The translations under genes and the position numbers were made by a program. Shown one piece after another: positions 9,645 to 17,975 of a DNA stretch of 64,000 bases (position 1 is its first letter; each line of letters opens with the position of its first letter). The notes below the pieces were generated by a model that worked only from the letters and a program-made list of their open reading frames with translations, searched no databases and was not told the DNA's origin. Where the stretch lies: positions 124,001 through 188,000 of the forward strand of contig DASXZH010000021.1 of the NCBI GenBank assembly GCA_036502005.1, written 5' to 3'. Source of the DNA: DASXZH01 sp036502005 (GTDB taxonomy: Bacteria > Armatimonadota > Fimbriimonadia > Fimbriimonadales > Fimbriimonadaceae).

Positions 9645-11670
9645 GGAGTTGGAATCCAATCCGCTTAAGTTTTTGAGACCAGACAAGGCCAAATTCTTTA
9701 GATCCAATACGGTACCCAAGGATGAGATCGAAGTCGGCGTAGTTGGAGCCAAAATAGCGCTCCTGTTGATAACCGTAACCCAATCTCCACACTCGAGTCA
9801 TTTGATAAGACGCTTCTAAATCGTATGAGCTATGGTCGCCGTCAATCCCCTGGATCCCCATAAAATCGAGGCGAGCCTTGCCTTTATGCAAGGTGGACTG
9901 AAGGCTTACTTGCTGCCTGCCGAGAAGGGAGCTATCAAATCCATCTTCGGTATAGCTGTAACTCAAGACGGAAGTGAGAAATTTGCCGAAATCCCGGTTG
10001 AAAGTCAGGTTGCCATCGTAGGTAAGGCCACCCAGCGTATTGTGCCCCGTCAACTTCGCAACCGAAAACGAGGCGTTCATGGTGGTGGCGCCAAGTTTGA
10101 TGGATTGAGATTGGCCCCTGAACTGCGGACCGACCGCAGTTTGGCTGTCCGAGATCTTCTGTTGCAGGACCGGAGAAAGCTCGGTTGAGATTCCCGAGAA
10201 CCAGCCAGTTTCTTGGGTGGAGTTACTGTAGGCTTCAAGGCCAACGTAAAAGTTCGCGGGGAAATTTCCGATCTTAAACGAGTTTTTCTCAAGGGACACG
10301 TTATAGTTTTGAGAATCGAAGGGGGTGCCGACAAGCGTGTGTCCGGCGGAGGCATCCGCCGTTAGCTCATAGCCCTTAAAGGGTTGGGCGGCGGTAACAC
10401 TGCCATATAAGCTTTGATGCGATGGCAACTCCAGCAGTGTAGAGAGCGACCCTCCGTTATTAAAATGCCAAGATTGCTGCCCCTTAAGACCCCAGTCGTT
10501 TCTGCCGAGGCCCTCCAGAGTTAAGCCCCCCTGCATGTCGTCGCCTTTGTTCCAGTTGTATTCGTAGTTAAGGAATAAGCCTCGGTTAGCGACCATACCG
10601 GTGCTGTCGGCTGCGCCTGTTTCTAATCTAAATAAGCTAGTAACGCCTGGCTTCAACTGGAGATAGTATGGGTAGTTAAAAGCGATTTGGCTATTGTTTA
10701 CGCTTAAGATCTGATCAGAAAACAGCTTCGGCTCCCCTACAAGGTCCAACTGATAGAGCGGGACCTTCATGACTCGAGTGTTGGCCATGTAAACGGCAGC
10801 AGCTTCAAAAATGATCCTCTTAGTCGGGAAAACCGTTAGTTTTTTGGCGGTGATTTCGGTGGTCGTGGTAAGAAGCGGGTCGAACCGGAACATTCCAGGA
10901 TCAATCACGCCGTTAGGCTGGCTGGGCTCTGTTCCTTTGATTTCCGCGATTCCGTAGGTGTCCTCTAACTTATCCGATTGGACGAATTTGAACATACGTC
11001 CTTCCGGTTCAACCCCATCAGCCGGCTTTTTGTAAGTGGTTGTTCCGAATCCCTCTCGCTTATTGAGGATAAATATAAGATCGCCGTAATCGTGCTGGGT
11101 CTTCCCAATCTTGACGGTGGCGTGATGGGCTTTTACCGTGTAGTTGCTGACATCGAACTGTAGGCTTTCGGCATAGATCCCGATATCGCGGTAGCGCAAG
11201 TAGGCGGTCCGCTTGATGCCATCGGCATTTACAATTTTTTGGTCGAAACTGTAGCTAAGCTTCTTGTCACCGGTGACCTCGATATACTCTTTGGCCTTGC
11301 TGAGCATACTTCGATCAGAAACAAATGTGTAATCCAATGTGGAGGAAGCGCCATAGGAAACTGAGGCAGCGGTAATGGTGGCAACGCCCGCTGTAGAGCC
11401 TGCTATGAGATGGGCATGCGCCACGCCATTTTTTGTAACAACAAGGGGATTCTGGAATGACCCCAGGTTAGTCTCAAAGACAACCGGCGTGCCATCGGGC
11501 ACGGGCTTACCGCTAGAATCTCTGACTTCGGCATCGATGCTAATCGGTGTGTGGCCATCGGCCACTTCCATAGTGGGGAAGCTGGATAGTTGAATAATGC
11601 CAGTGTTGGCCGCGCACAGTGCCGCTCCAACTAGAACGAGGCACAAAACCAGCGCTGTTAAAAACCGCAT
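9625..11670 (-). CDS. Ig-domain plus outer-membrane beta-barrel-like protein
   Basis: Exported protein, about 681 residues. The ATG at 11668-11670 is preferred; an in-frame GTG two codons upstream is possible. A signal peptide (MRFLTALVLCLVLVGAALCA) precedes a bacterial Ig-like (Big-1/invasin-like) domain at about 30-120, marked by DAEVRDSSGKPVPDGTPV. Residues about 120-330 resemble the periplasmic beta-jellyroll part of LptD/OstA-type proteins. The rest alternates polar and aromatic residues and ends in strands such as DFDLILGYRIGSKEFGLVWS, as expected for an outer-membrane barrel. Barrel and OstA-like assignments are inference by pattern. Confidence 0.6.
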   Translation of the reverse strand: MRFLTALVLCLVLVGAALCAANTGIIQLSSFPTMEVADGHTPISIDAEVRDSSGKPVPDGTPVVFETNLGSFQNPLVVTKNGVAHAHLIAGSTAGVATITAASVSYGASSTLDYTFVSDRSMLSKAKEYIEVTGDKKLSYSFDQKIVNADGIKRTAYLRYRDIGIYAESLQFDVSNYTVKAHHATVKIGKTQHDYGDLIFILNKREGFGTTTYKKPADGVEPEGRMFKFVQSDKLEDTYGIAEIKGTEPSQPNGVIDPGMFRFDPLLTTTTEITAKKLTVFPTKRIIFEAAAVYMANTRVMKVPLYQLDLVGEPKLFSDQILSVNNSQIAFNYPYYLQLKPGVTSLFRLETGAADSTGMVANRGLFLNYEYNWNKGDDMQGGLTLEGLGRNDWGLKGQQSWHFNNGGSLSTLLELPSHQSLYGSVTAAQPFKGYELTADASAGHTLVGTPFDSQNYNVSLEKNSFKIGNFPANFYVGLEAYSNSTQETGWFSGISTELSPVLQQKISDSQTAVGPQFRGQSQSIKLGATTMNASFSVAKLTGHNTLGGLTYDGNLTFNRDFGKFLTSVLSYSYTEDGFDSSLLGRQQVSLQSTLHKGKARLDFMGIQGIDGDHSSYDLEASYQMTRVWRLGYGYQQERYFGSNYADFDLILGYRIGSKEFGLVWSQKLKRIGFQLLGTPLN

Positions 11671-11696
11671 ACCCACTCAAACTAACTTTTAATTTG

Positions 11697-11723
11697 TTAG
11701 GACCCCGGGTTAAGGGGTCCTAA
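11697..11723 (-). terminator. Perfect 10-bp stem hairpin after the 1038-residue gene
   Basis: TTAGGACCCC and GGGGTCCTAA form a perfect inverted repeat with a 7-base loop, 22 bases past the stop of the gene at 11745-14861. There is no long U-tract on the minus strand, so it may attenuate transcription or protect the RNA 3' end rather than terminate fully. Confidence 0.55.
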
Positions 11724-11744
11724 GCTTTTCCAGCCTCTACTGCC

Positions 11745-14700
11745 TTACTTGATCACGACTACTGCCGTCTTCGTCTCCTCGACGCCGGTGGCGGTAACCG
11801 CACTGATCTTCACCGTATAGCTTCCTGGAGCAACGGCTTTATTAAGGGTGTTCTCCATATTCCAAAGGTCCACACCGACTCCGACCTTGTCGGCTCGGTT
11901 CGAGTGGAGAGTCGCAACGAGAACTCCAGTCGCCGTATAAATCTTGGAAGTAGTTGTCGCTGCCACCGCCAGTTTATAAGAGATCTGTTCCTCATGCTTT
12001 GTGCCTAGGTTCGTTGGGGCCGAGGCGATGGATGTTACAATCGCACCTGTCGTAATCGGCTTAACAACGATCTGGAACTGCCTTTGACTCGTCTGGGTCA
12101 CCTCAGTGTAGGTGTAAGAAGGCGACTGTCGCATATCAACAACCACTCCGTTCACTTTGTCGACTAAGAGCACTCCGAACTTTGCAGGCACGGTAGTTAT
12201 CTGGGGCCATGAGACCGAGATATTGCCCGGTTCTTGAGAGTTCACCACCGCATTCCACACGTACGAAGTATTCGTCACAGCAACCGCTTGATGTAGCAGC
12301 ACAGATTTGCCTTGCGCGTTCGCTCCTACAAAAGCCAGTTCTAGCTTTTGGGTCGGTGCCATGGGAACTTTGTAAATAGTAGCGGTGGGAAGTTCGCGCA
12401 TGTTATTGACAGTTCGAAGGCTGTTCCCTATATCAGAGACAAGGCCCTCCGCGACGTTCAACTGCAGCACCCATTCGCCAACGCCAATGGGAGCAGAAGG
12501 TGCTCTGTTACTGGAACCAGGGGTGGCCTCACTAAATAGCGGAGGATACGCGATGGTTATGTCATTTTGCAGAAGGTTATCGACCCAATAGCCGGTATTC
12601 GGCTCAAGGTTTCCGGTGTTGCCATCTATGTAGCCATATGCTTGCCCAACCGGATCCCAGGCGGCAGCATAGCCGCTAAGGTACCCAAGACCAACCAGTT
12701 CGTTATAGGTATAGACCTGAGAAGAGTTCGATGCGGCAACGCCATTGATCTCGTTAATTGGGAACTCCAGATCAAATGGGTTGGCAATCATGTTCCAGCC
12801 GGGCTTGAGCTCTATTTGCTGCGTAGTGTCATCAAATGAGGCTGTAATTGATGGAGTGCCATTGAAGTCTGCGAACACGGGTTTCCCGGTGGGGTTATTG
12901 TAAACAGCCCAAATGGAATTTCCTCTCGAAGCGGAAAGGCTGATATCATAGCCCTGACGGTTGGCATCCCAAATGTAGGTCTGCACGGAAGCTCCGGGAA
13001 TGGTGGGTGCCACGAAGTTGGAGAGAATGTCGATCCAAGAAGAATCCTGGAAGACGTAGGGAGCGGTAATCAGATTTGCCCCGTTGTGAAGTTCCAGACG
13101 AGGACGGCCGGAGACTTCGAACGTTCCATTAAGCACCTTGGTGTTAATGGGAACTGTGTTGATGGTTACTGTATAAGGAACCTGGCCAACAACTTGGGAT
13201 CCAACTACTGCTGTAAAGTCCACGAACCCTGTCGTCCTCGGCAAGATCTTCGTAATCGTTTGAGTTGCTCCACCAGCACTTGTAATGGTGATCCCTGGTA
13301 CGCCAAAAGTGAGGTTGACCTGAACTTGGTCCAGCTCGAACTCTTTATTGGTGACGCCATAACCAGAGGTTACGTTGCCGCCGACGTTGTCGATCCAGAC
13401 CCGGATCTTCATCGGGTTATTAATGAGCCCATCGGCAGGTTGCGGCGTTGTAGATTTACCGCTATAATCGAGGGATCCTTCTTGTACGACGGAAGGGGCA
13501 TCAACCACAGCGCCAAACGGCAGCGTGTAACTTGAGTTACCCCAGGTGGAGCGCACATAATTGAGAATCTGGCCCGTTGCGCCAGGGTTTATGGAAACCG
13601 GATTGTATTTGATGATGAAGGCCGGGGTGTCCAGGAATCCAGTATCAGGAATCAGCGCGGTGGGTTGCATGATTGGCGAAGACTGTGACAAGTCTCCATC
13701 CAAGATGAAGTAGTGCTTACCAAGTGTAACTTCATAGGCACTATTTGGAATATTTGTGGTGACAACGTCTTTAGTGGAGGAACTCGGTTTCGTCTCGATC
13801 CTCATGCCAAAAGGATCGCTCTCGCCGAAGACGAGATCTACATAACTAGGAAAGTCGACGGGGTCGGTATTCAGGTTATAGTCGCTATCTGTTACAGGGG
13901 GCCTACCGACTGGTAGGTAAACGTAAATGCCTTGGTAACCTTCCGGGGCCGGTACCTCATCTCTACTAAGCCTTCCCGGCAAGCCCGTTGGATTAGTAAG
14001 GCCGTCGATATAGAAGGGGGGCTCTCCCGCTTGGTCGGGCCCATAATAAATGTTTTGATTGGGGTCAAGATAAGGACTGCCGAAATTCCCTCGCACGTAT
14101 GTCCCCTGCCAATATTTGGCACTCTGATCGGTCAGCATGTCGATCCCAGATGCAAACCATAGCGAAAGGGTATGAGGCGCGGTCGAATTATTCGTGCAGG
14201 TCCAACGCAGTCGAATCGCGTCAGCGACCAACTCCATCTGAAGCACAATGCCGAAACTGCCAACCGTACCGTCAAGGGTTACGTAACGGTTGCTTTCGCC
14301 CCTATAGAATAAACCGACGGTTGATCCGAAATACTGAGGCGTGCCGCCATCCTGTACAAAGTTTGCAAAACAGTCGCCAGGAGTTGATGGAGCACCGTAG
14401 TTAAGGGCCATCGCAGCATCGTGAAAACCGGGGCTGTACTGTTGAATAGAGCCAACACCCTGCGGAAACAATTGGCCGCCGCCCGCAAAATAGCTGCCAT
14501 ATGAAAAGCAAAACCTGCCCGAGTTCTGCATGGTATATGGGCCATTGGGGGACAAAAAACACGGGCTGATGGCAGTCGTTGCCGTAGGCGTTGTCGTTCC
14601 ACCACCCGAAGTCCAAGTTCCACCTGCGCCCACCGTACCAAACATCAGTTCGTTGGCAACCGAATTTGTGACGTAAGGATTTGATAACGGCATCATGTTT

Positions 14701-14861
14701 GCCGGATCGGTGCACTCCGTGAACCAATCTGGAGGGCTGCCTTCCAAGCCCGTTATAACTCGAATACCGCCGAGGGTGCCGATGTTAGTTTGAGCGGCTG
14801 CTGGGACCGCCAGTGCTACAGGTGCGAGAATTATTGCAAAATTTCTGGCCAATTTTTTCAT
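11745..14861 (-). CDS. Large secreted protein with FlgD-Ig-like C-terminus
   Basis: Exported protein of 1038 residues with a signal peptide (KKLARNFAIILAPVALAVPAAAQ). No family is recognised over most of its length, which is rich in Gly, Asn, Thr and Pro and looks beta-structured. About residues 590-780 hold two similar segments (NLITAPYVFQDSSWIDIL and NMIANPFDLEFPINEI) typical of secreted adhesin-like repeats that precede a sorting region. The last 90 residues (GVDLWNMENTLNKAVAPGSY) match the pattern of FlgD-Ig-like C-terminal domains, often found as cell-surface anchoring or export domains. It lies between two exported genes on the same strand, each separated by a hairpin. Confidence 0.65.
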   Translation of the reverse strand: MKKLARNFAIILAPVALAVPAAAQTNIGTLGGIRVITGLEGSPPDWFTECTDPANMMPLSNPYVTNSVANELMFGTVGAGGTWTSGGGTTTPTATTAISPCFLSPNGPYTMQNSGRFCFSYGSYFAGGGQLFPQGVGSIQQYSPGFHDAAMALNYGAPSTPGDCFANFVQDGGTPQYFGSTVGLFYRGESNRYVTLDGTVGSFGIVLQMELVADAIRLRWTCTNNSTAPHTLSLWFASGIDMLTDQSAKYWQGTYVRGNFGSPYLDPNQNIYYGPDQAGEPPFYIDGLTNPTGLPGRLSRDEVPAPEGYQGIYVYLPVGRPPVTDSDYNLNTDPVDFPSYVDLVFGESDPFGMRIETKPSSSTKDVVTTNIPNSAYEVTLGKHYFILDGDLSQSSPIMQPTALIPDTGFLDTPAFIIKYNPVSINPGATGQILNYVRSTWGNSSYTLPFGAVVDAPSVVQEGSLDYSGKSTTPQPADGLINNPMKIRVWIDNVGGNVTSGYGVTNKEFELDQVQVNLTFGVPGITITSAGGATQTITKILPRTTGFVDFTAVVGSQVVGQVPYTVTINTVPINTKVLNGTFEVSGRPRLELHNGANLITAPYVFQDSSWIDILSNFVAPTIPGASVQTYIWDANRQGYDISLSASRGNSIWAVYNNPTGKPVFADFNGTPSITASFDDTTQQIELKPGWNMIANPFDLEFPINEINGVAASNSSQVYTYNELVGLGYLSGYAAAWDPVGQAYGYIDGNTGNLEPNTGYWVDNLLQNDITIAYPPLFSEATPGSSNRAPSAPIGVGEWVLQLNVAEGLVSDIGNSLRTVNNMRELPTATIYKVPMAPTQKLELAFVGANAQGKSVLLHQAVAVTNTSYVWNAVVNSQEPGNISVSWPQITTVPAKFGVLLVDKVNGVVVDMRQSPSYTYTEVTQTSQRQFQIVVKPITTGAIVTSIASAPTNLGTKHEEQISYKLAVAATTTSKIYTATGVLVATLHSNRADKVGVGVDLWNMENTLNKAVAPGSYTVKISAVTATGVEETKTAVVVIK

Positions 14862-14881
14862 TGCTTTTTAGTGGGACTCAA

Positions 14882-14911
14882 GCCCATCCCAGTCAATTGA
14901 CGGGGATGGGC
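14882..14911 (-). terminator. Hairpin after the TolB/CsgG-like gene
   Basis: GCCCATCCC and GGGATGGGC form a 9-bp inverted repeat with an 11-12-base loop, 40 bases downstream of the stop at 14951. As with the next hairpin downstream at 11697, there is no U-tract. It may set relative levels of the neighbouring exported proteins. Confidence 0.5.
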
Positions 14912-14950
14912 CCTATTGTTAGTTCACTTCAACCTACGTTTCATCCTTAA

Positions 14951-17212
14951 CTAGTGGTGAGCCGTTGTTACGGGCGTGGTGCTCCCCTTCGTAGCAGACG
15001 TTTTAGTTGTCGAGGTTGTAGTTGTGTGACCTTTGGAATTATGCGACGTTGTCGTTGTTGTTGTGGTCGTGGATTTAGTCTTCTTCTTCTTAGGAGTCGT
15101 CGTAGGAATCACAAAGGAAGACGCTGGACTAAAAATATAGCGCAGGCCCGTGAACGGATCCGGCAAAGGCCCAGGAAAATCTTCGACGTTCCTCGCTCCC
15201 ACTCTCCACCAAACAGTAGAGGACGTGGACCCAAAGTGGTCGATGATGAATTGCTGGAGCGTATCACCAGAAAACCTTGGCTGGAACGAGATGCTGAGGT
15301 TATTTTGATCGGCCGATACTAGCTCAGCCGATGTAATAGTTGACGATTTGGGGAACAAGGGGGCCGAACCAGCGAATATCTGAACTACATACGCCAATGT
15401 GATTGGGGTGTTTGCAGTCACCAAAGAGGTGAATGTAAACGGAACGTAGCTTGTAATCGACTGATTCAGAGTCGGAGATACGGCGGTTGTCCGCCCTAGA
15501 GCCGTTGCATATCCCACGGCAGTCGTTGTTGCCGAAACGAAGTAGCAGAAGGTTCCCGTGGTAGTGACCTGTCCCGTGCTCGTCTGAGTCGTTCCAGTCG
15601 TCGTCGCCGTCGCTGTCGTTCCAGTTGTAGTTGCGGTCGTTCCAGTCGTCGTTGCCGTAAGCGGTTGCGGCCGAAAACTGGGCCTGAGACTTGGCCGCTG
15701 GTGGAGGCCTGTTAGCCCGCCTGTGCCTCCAGCAGTTATACCGCCAGTGCCTCCCGCAGTAATACCGCCTGTGGTTCCCGCGGTCACGCCGCCAGTTGTT
15801 CCCGCGGTCACGCCACCTGTGGTTCCCGCTGTTACGCCACCTGTGGCTCCCGCCGTTGCTGTGCCTCCGGTGGTAATTCCAGGAATATCAATTTCCAGCA
15901 CTTGGTACACGCCAGCTACTTGATACAGATAGGGCGTTCCTACCTGTATGCCGGGAACTCCTGTGAAAGACTGATCGCCAGGGGCATTTATACAAGTTAA
16001 CGAGTTGATAAGAGGTTCATTCGTTGCCGCCGTGAAGGTTTTCGTCGTCGTATCGTCGAAAACCGAGCCCGCGCTGCCGGTTTGCACCTGAGCAGGCGAA
16101 GGTCCCAAGTCATTTCGGAAGATCAGCCACTGCACGTTGTTGCTGTTGCGATAGAACGGATCCAGCCGCCAAGAGATTTGAATAACTGGATTGCCTGAAG
16201 AAGTCGGAAATACGGTAGCTTGCGCTTGCACGTTATCTACTGCATTATTCGAGTTGCTCCGGCCGCCGGTAAGCAAGAATGCCACCGCACCAAGAACCAA
16301 TCCCGTTGAAATCACCGCTGCCGCGTTGATATGTCCCGGCGCTTGTTTCACTATAAATTTATTGTTGCCGGCACCAGGTGTCCCGGTCATCACTAGATCA
16401 GGAACAGCGAATACAACTCGGACCTTATCACCAGGCTGAATGCCCTTGAACTGTCGGATGATTCGGATGTTTGCGCTGTCGGGCTCCGTTCCAAAAATGG
16501 AAGCGGTCGCAACTTCTTCACGCGCCCTGGAAACGATAACCTGCTGACCATCGAGGAATCCGTCTCGGGCGCCTCGGTTGATCAAGCCTTCATTGTTTCG
16601 GGTGTTTAAGACCGTCGCATTGGGAAGAATCTGTGACTGGATCTTGGAAACGGCTTGAGACGAAGCCTGAGCAAGAGCCTCTTGGATCATAGTGTCCTGA
16701 GGGGTGCTGCTAGATCGCACAGCAGAAGTGGCTTCAATGGCGGCCCCGTTAACGGGCAGGCCAGAAGCAACGTCCCTCACTGTGACTTGAATGCCGACAT
16801 CGGCTTGCTTGCCGCCGCCAACATTCTTAATCGTCCAGCCAACCATCTTGCCGGTGACCAGAGTTGTAACACCCAGTTCCTGCGCAAGCCGGAGCAAGCT
16901 AGTCGGATCTGTGACAGGAGTTGTCAGCGACAATGACTGAGTGGTGGTTACAACCGATTCGATCGGGATCAAATCGTAATCCTGGGTCTTGCCAAGCTCA
17001 TCGTAAACCGACTGCGCTGCCAAATTCCCATAATCACCGCCGCCTCCGCCCGGTTGACCGTTAACAAACGGCACGACCGCCCATTGTGGCTTTACCTGGA
17101 TCTGCGCGACTACTCGCGAAGATGACAGATAACTAATAAATGGCAAAACCATTGCTAGCACGACGATGTGACAAATCGTCTTGCCTGTTTTCGTTCTTAA
17201 GAAACGCCTCAC
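14951..17212 (-). CDS. Exported protein with TolB/CsgG-like N-domain and Gly/Thr repeats
   Basis: The frame is open to 17245, but AAGGAGG occurs inside it at 17224-17230, so the GTG at 17210-17212 (11 bases further on) is the better start; about 753 residues. A signal/anchor segment (ICHIVVLAMVLPFISYL) leads to a region (about 45-200) shaped like the CsgG or TolB N-terminal alpha/beta domain: an 'AVVPFVNG' strand, then LAQELGVTTLVTGKMVGW. A second hydrophobic segment lies near residues 305-325 (VISTGLVLGAVAFLL). Residues about 450-510 are a perfect-looking octad repeat (TGGVTAGT). The tail is Lys/Thr/Ser-rich. Probably the first gene of the surface locus; the function is unknown. Confidence 0.6.
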   Translation of the reverse strand: MRRFLRTKTGKTICHIVVLAMVLPFISYLSSSRVVAQIQVKPQWAVVPFVNGQPGGGGGDYGNLAAQSVYDELGKTQDYDLIPIESVVTTTQSLSLTTPVTDPTSLLRLAQELGVTTLVTGKMVGWTIKNVGGGKQADVGIQVTVRDVASGLPVNGAAIEATSAVRSSSTPQDTMIQEALAQASSQAVSKIQSQILPNATVLNTRNNEGLINRGARDGFLDGQQVIVSRAREEVATASIFGTEPDSANIRIIRQFKGIQPGDKVRVVFAVPDLVMTGTPGAGNNKFIVKQAPGHINAAAVISTGLVLGAVAFLLTGGRSNSNNAVDNVQAQATVFPTSSGNPVIQISWRLDPFYRNSNNVQWLIFRNDLGPSPAQVQTGSAGSVFDDTTTKTFTAATNEPLINSLTCINAPGDQSFTGVPGIQVGTPYLYQVAGVYQVLEIDIPGITTGGTATAGATGGVTAGTTGGVTAGTTGGVTAGTTGGITAGGTGGITAGGTGGLTGLHQRPSLRPSFRPQPLTATTTGTTATTTGTTATATTTGTTQTSTGQVTTTGTFCYFVSATTTAVGYATALGRTTAVSPTLNQSITSYVPFTFTSLVTANTPITLAYVVQIFAGSAPLFPKSSTITSAELVSADQNNLSISFQPRFSGDTLQQFIIDHFGSTSSTVWWRVGARNVEDFPGPLPDPFTGLRYIFSPASSFVIPTTTPKKKKTKSTTTTTTTTSHNSKGHTTTTSTTKTSATKGSTTPVTTAHH
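15719..15862. repeat. 24-bp coding tandem repeat
   Basis: About six 24-bp units in the gene at 14951-17212 encode the octapeptide TGGVTAGT with Val/Ile and Thr/Gly variation. They form a flexible low-complexity linker. Copy number is likely variable between strains. Confidence 0.8.
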
Positions 17213-17297
17213 TCTGACCGAATCCTCCTTACTTATCCAACTCACGAACGGCGAGGTTCAAAACCCTATTCTGAAATTTAAGCCCAGCCTAAGCTTT

Positions 17298-17311
17298 TGA
17301 AAGCGCTTACG
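17298..17311. promoter_or_regulatory. Palindromic LacI/CRE-like site
   Basis: TGAAAGCGCTTACG, with the self-complementary core AAGCGCTT, lies about 85 bases upstream of the start of the exported-protein gene. It resembles operators of the LacI/GalR family. It is a single short match and could be chance. Confidence 0.25.
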
Positions 17312-17357
17312 TTGGCTGTCCGTTCGATTTAGCCCGCAGGAGTATATCACGATCTAA

Positions 17358-17906
17358 CTAAAACCGTATATCCCCAAGCTGCTTTTTGGCTATTTCAAGC
17401 ACATATCGCTTGACGGTTCTCTCGTCCAAGTTCGTTCGGATGATCACATCGGCAAATGGAGTTTTTGCTTTAGTTGGTAACTGTGTCCCTAACATTGAAG
17501 CTATTTCGGCTTCCGAATACCTCGCGGCTAGCCTTTTTTTCTGCTCGTCCTCGCCGCAGGTGACCACCCAAACGCGGTCAAAAAAATGTTGTGTGCAGGT
17601 TTCGACCAGTAAAGGGATCTCCGCAAACATATCGCTTCGCTCAAGAACCCTTGTCATTATCAGTTCATGAGTGATGCTATTTAGCTTTCTTCGAAGAGCC
17701 GGCTGAGCCGCTATCGCTTTACGAACGGCATCCCTAGTTGGGATCGAGAGACCGAAGAGCTCTGCCACTTTGGATTGCACTTCCGAAGATTCAAAAACCT
17801 CCTTGGCCACTTGATCGGCGGAGCAGGTGGAATATCCAGCGTCTTTGCAATACCCTAAGACAGTGGACTTTCCCTCCGCTATGCCACCCGTTATCGCGAT
17901 TCTCAT
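17358..17906 (-). CDS. coaE: Dephospho-CoA kinase
   Basis: Catalyses the last step of coenzyme A synthesis, ATP-dependent phosphorylation of dephospho-CoA; cytoplasmic. 182 residues, slightly shorter than the usual 200. The Walker A P-loop GGIAEGKST is at residues 7-15. SADQVAKEVF (near 29-38) matches the conserved Asp region, and the C-terminal half holds the lid-type DRVWVVTCGEDEQKKRLAAR segment. ATG start at 17906. It lies just downstream of rpsA, separated from it by an intrinsic terminator. Confidence 0.9.
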   Translation of the reverse strand: MRIAITGGIAEGKSTVLGYCKDAGYSTCSADQVAKEVFESSEVQSKVAELFGLSIPTRDAVRKAIAAQPALRRKLNSITHELIMTRVLERSDMFAEIPLLVETCTQHFFDRVWVVTCGEDEQKKRLAARYSEAEIASMLGTQLPTKAKTPFADVIIRTNLDERTVKRYVLEIAKKQLGDIRF

Positions 17907-17913
17907 TGGGTCT

Positions 17914-17954
17914 CAAAAAAGTAGAGGGCGAAGAATATTTCTTTCTTCGCCCTC
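17914..17954 (-). terminator. Intrinsic terminator of rpsA
   Basis: GAGGGCGAAGAA pairs with TTCTTCGCCCTC around a 7-base loop, followed on the minus strand by TAC and six T residues. It begins 22 bases past the rpsA stop codon and is a textbook rho-independent terminator. Confidence 0.9.
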
Positions 17955-17975
17955 GGTTCTTAATCAACTAGAAGA

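Noticed and set aside
15719..15862. Regular repeats suggesting a CRISPR array
   Set aside because: The 24-bp units are contiguous, without spacers, and encode an octapeptide linker.
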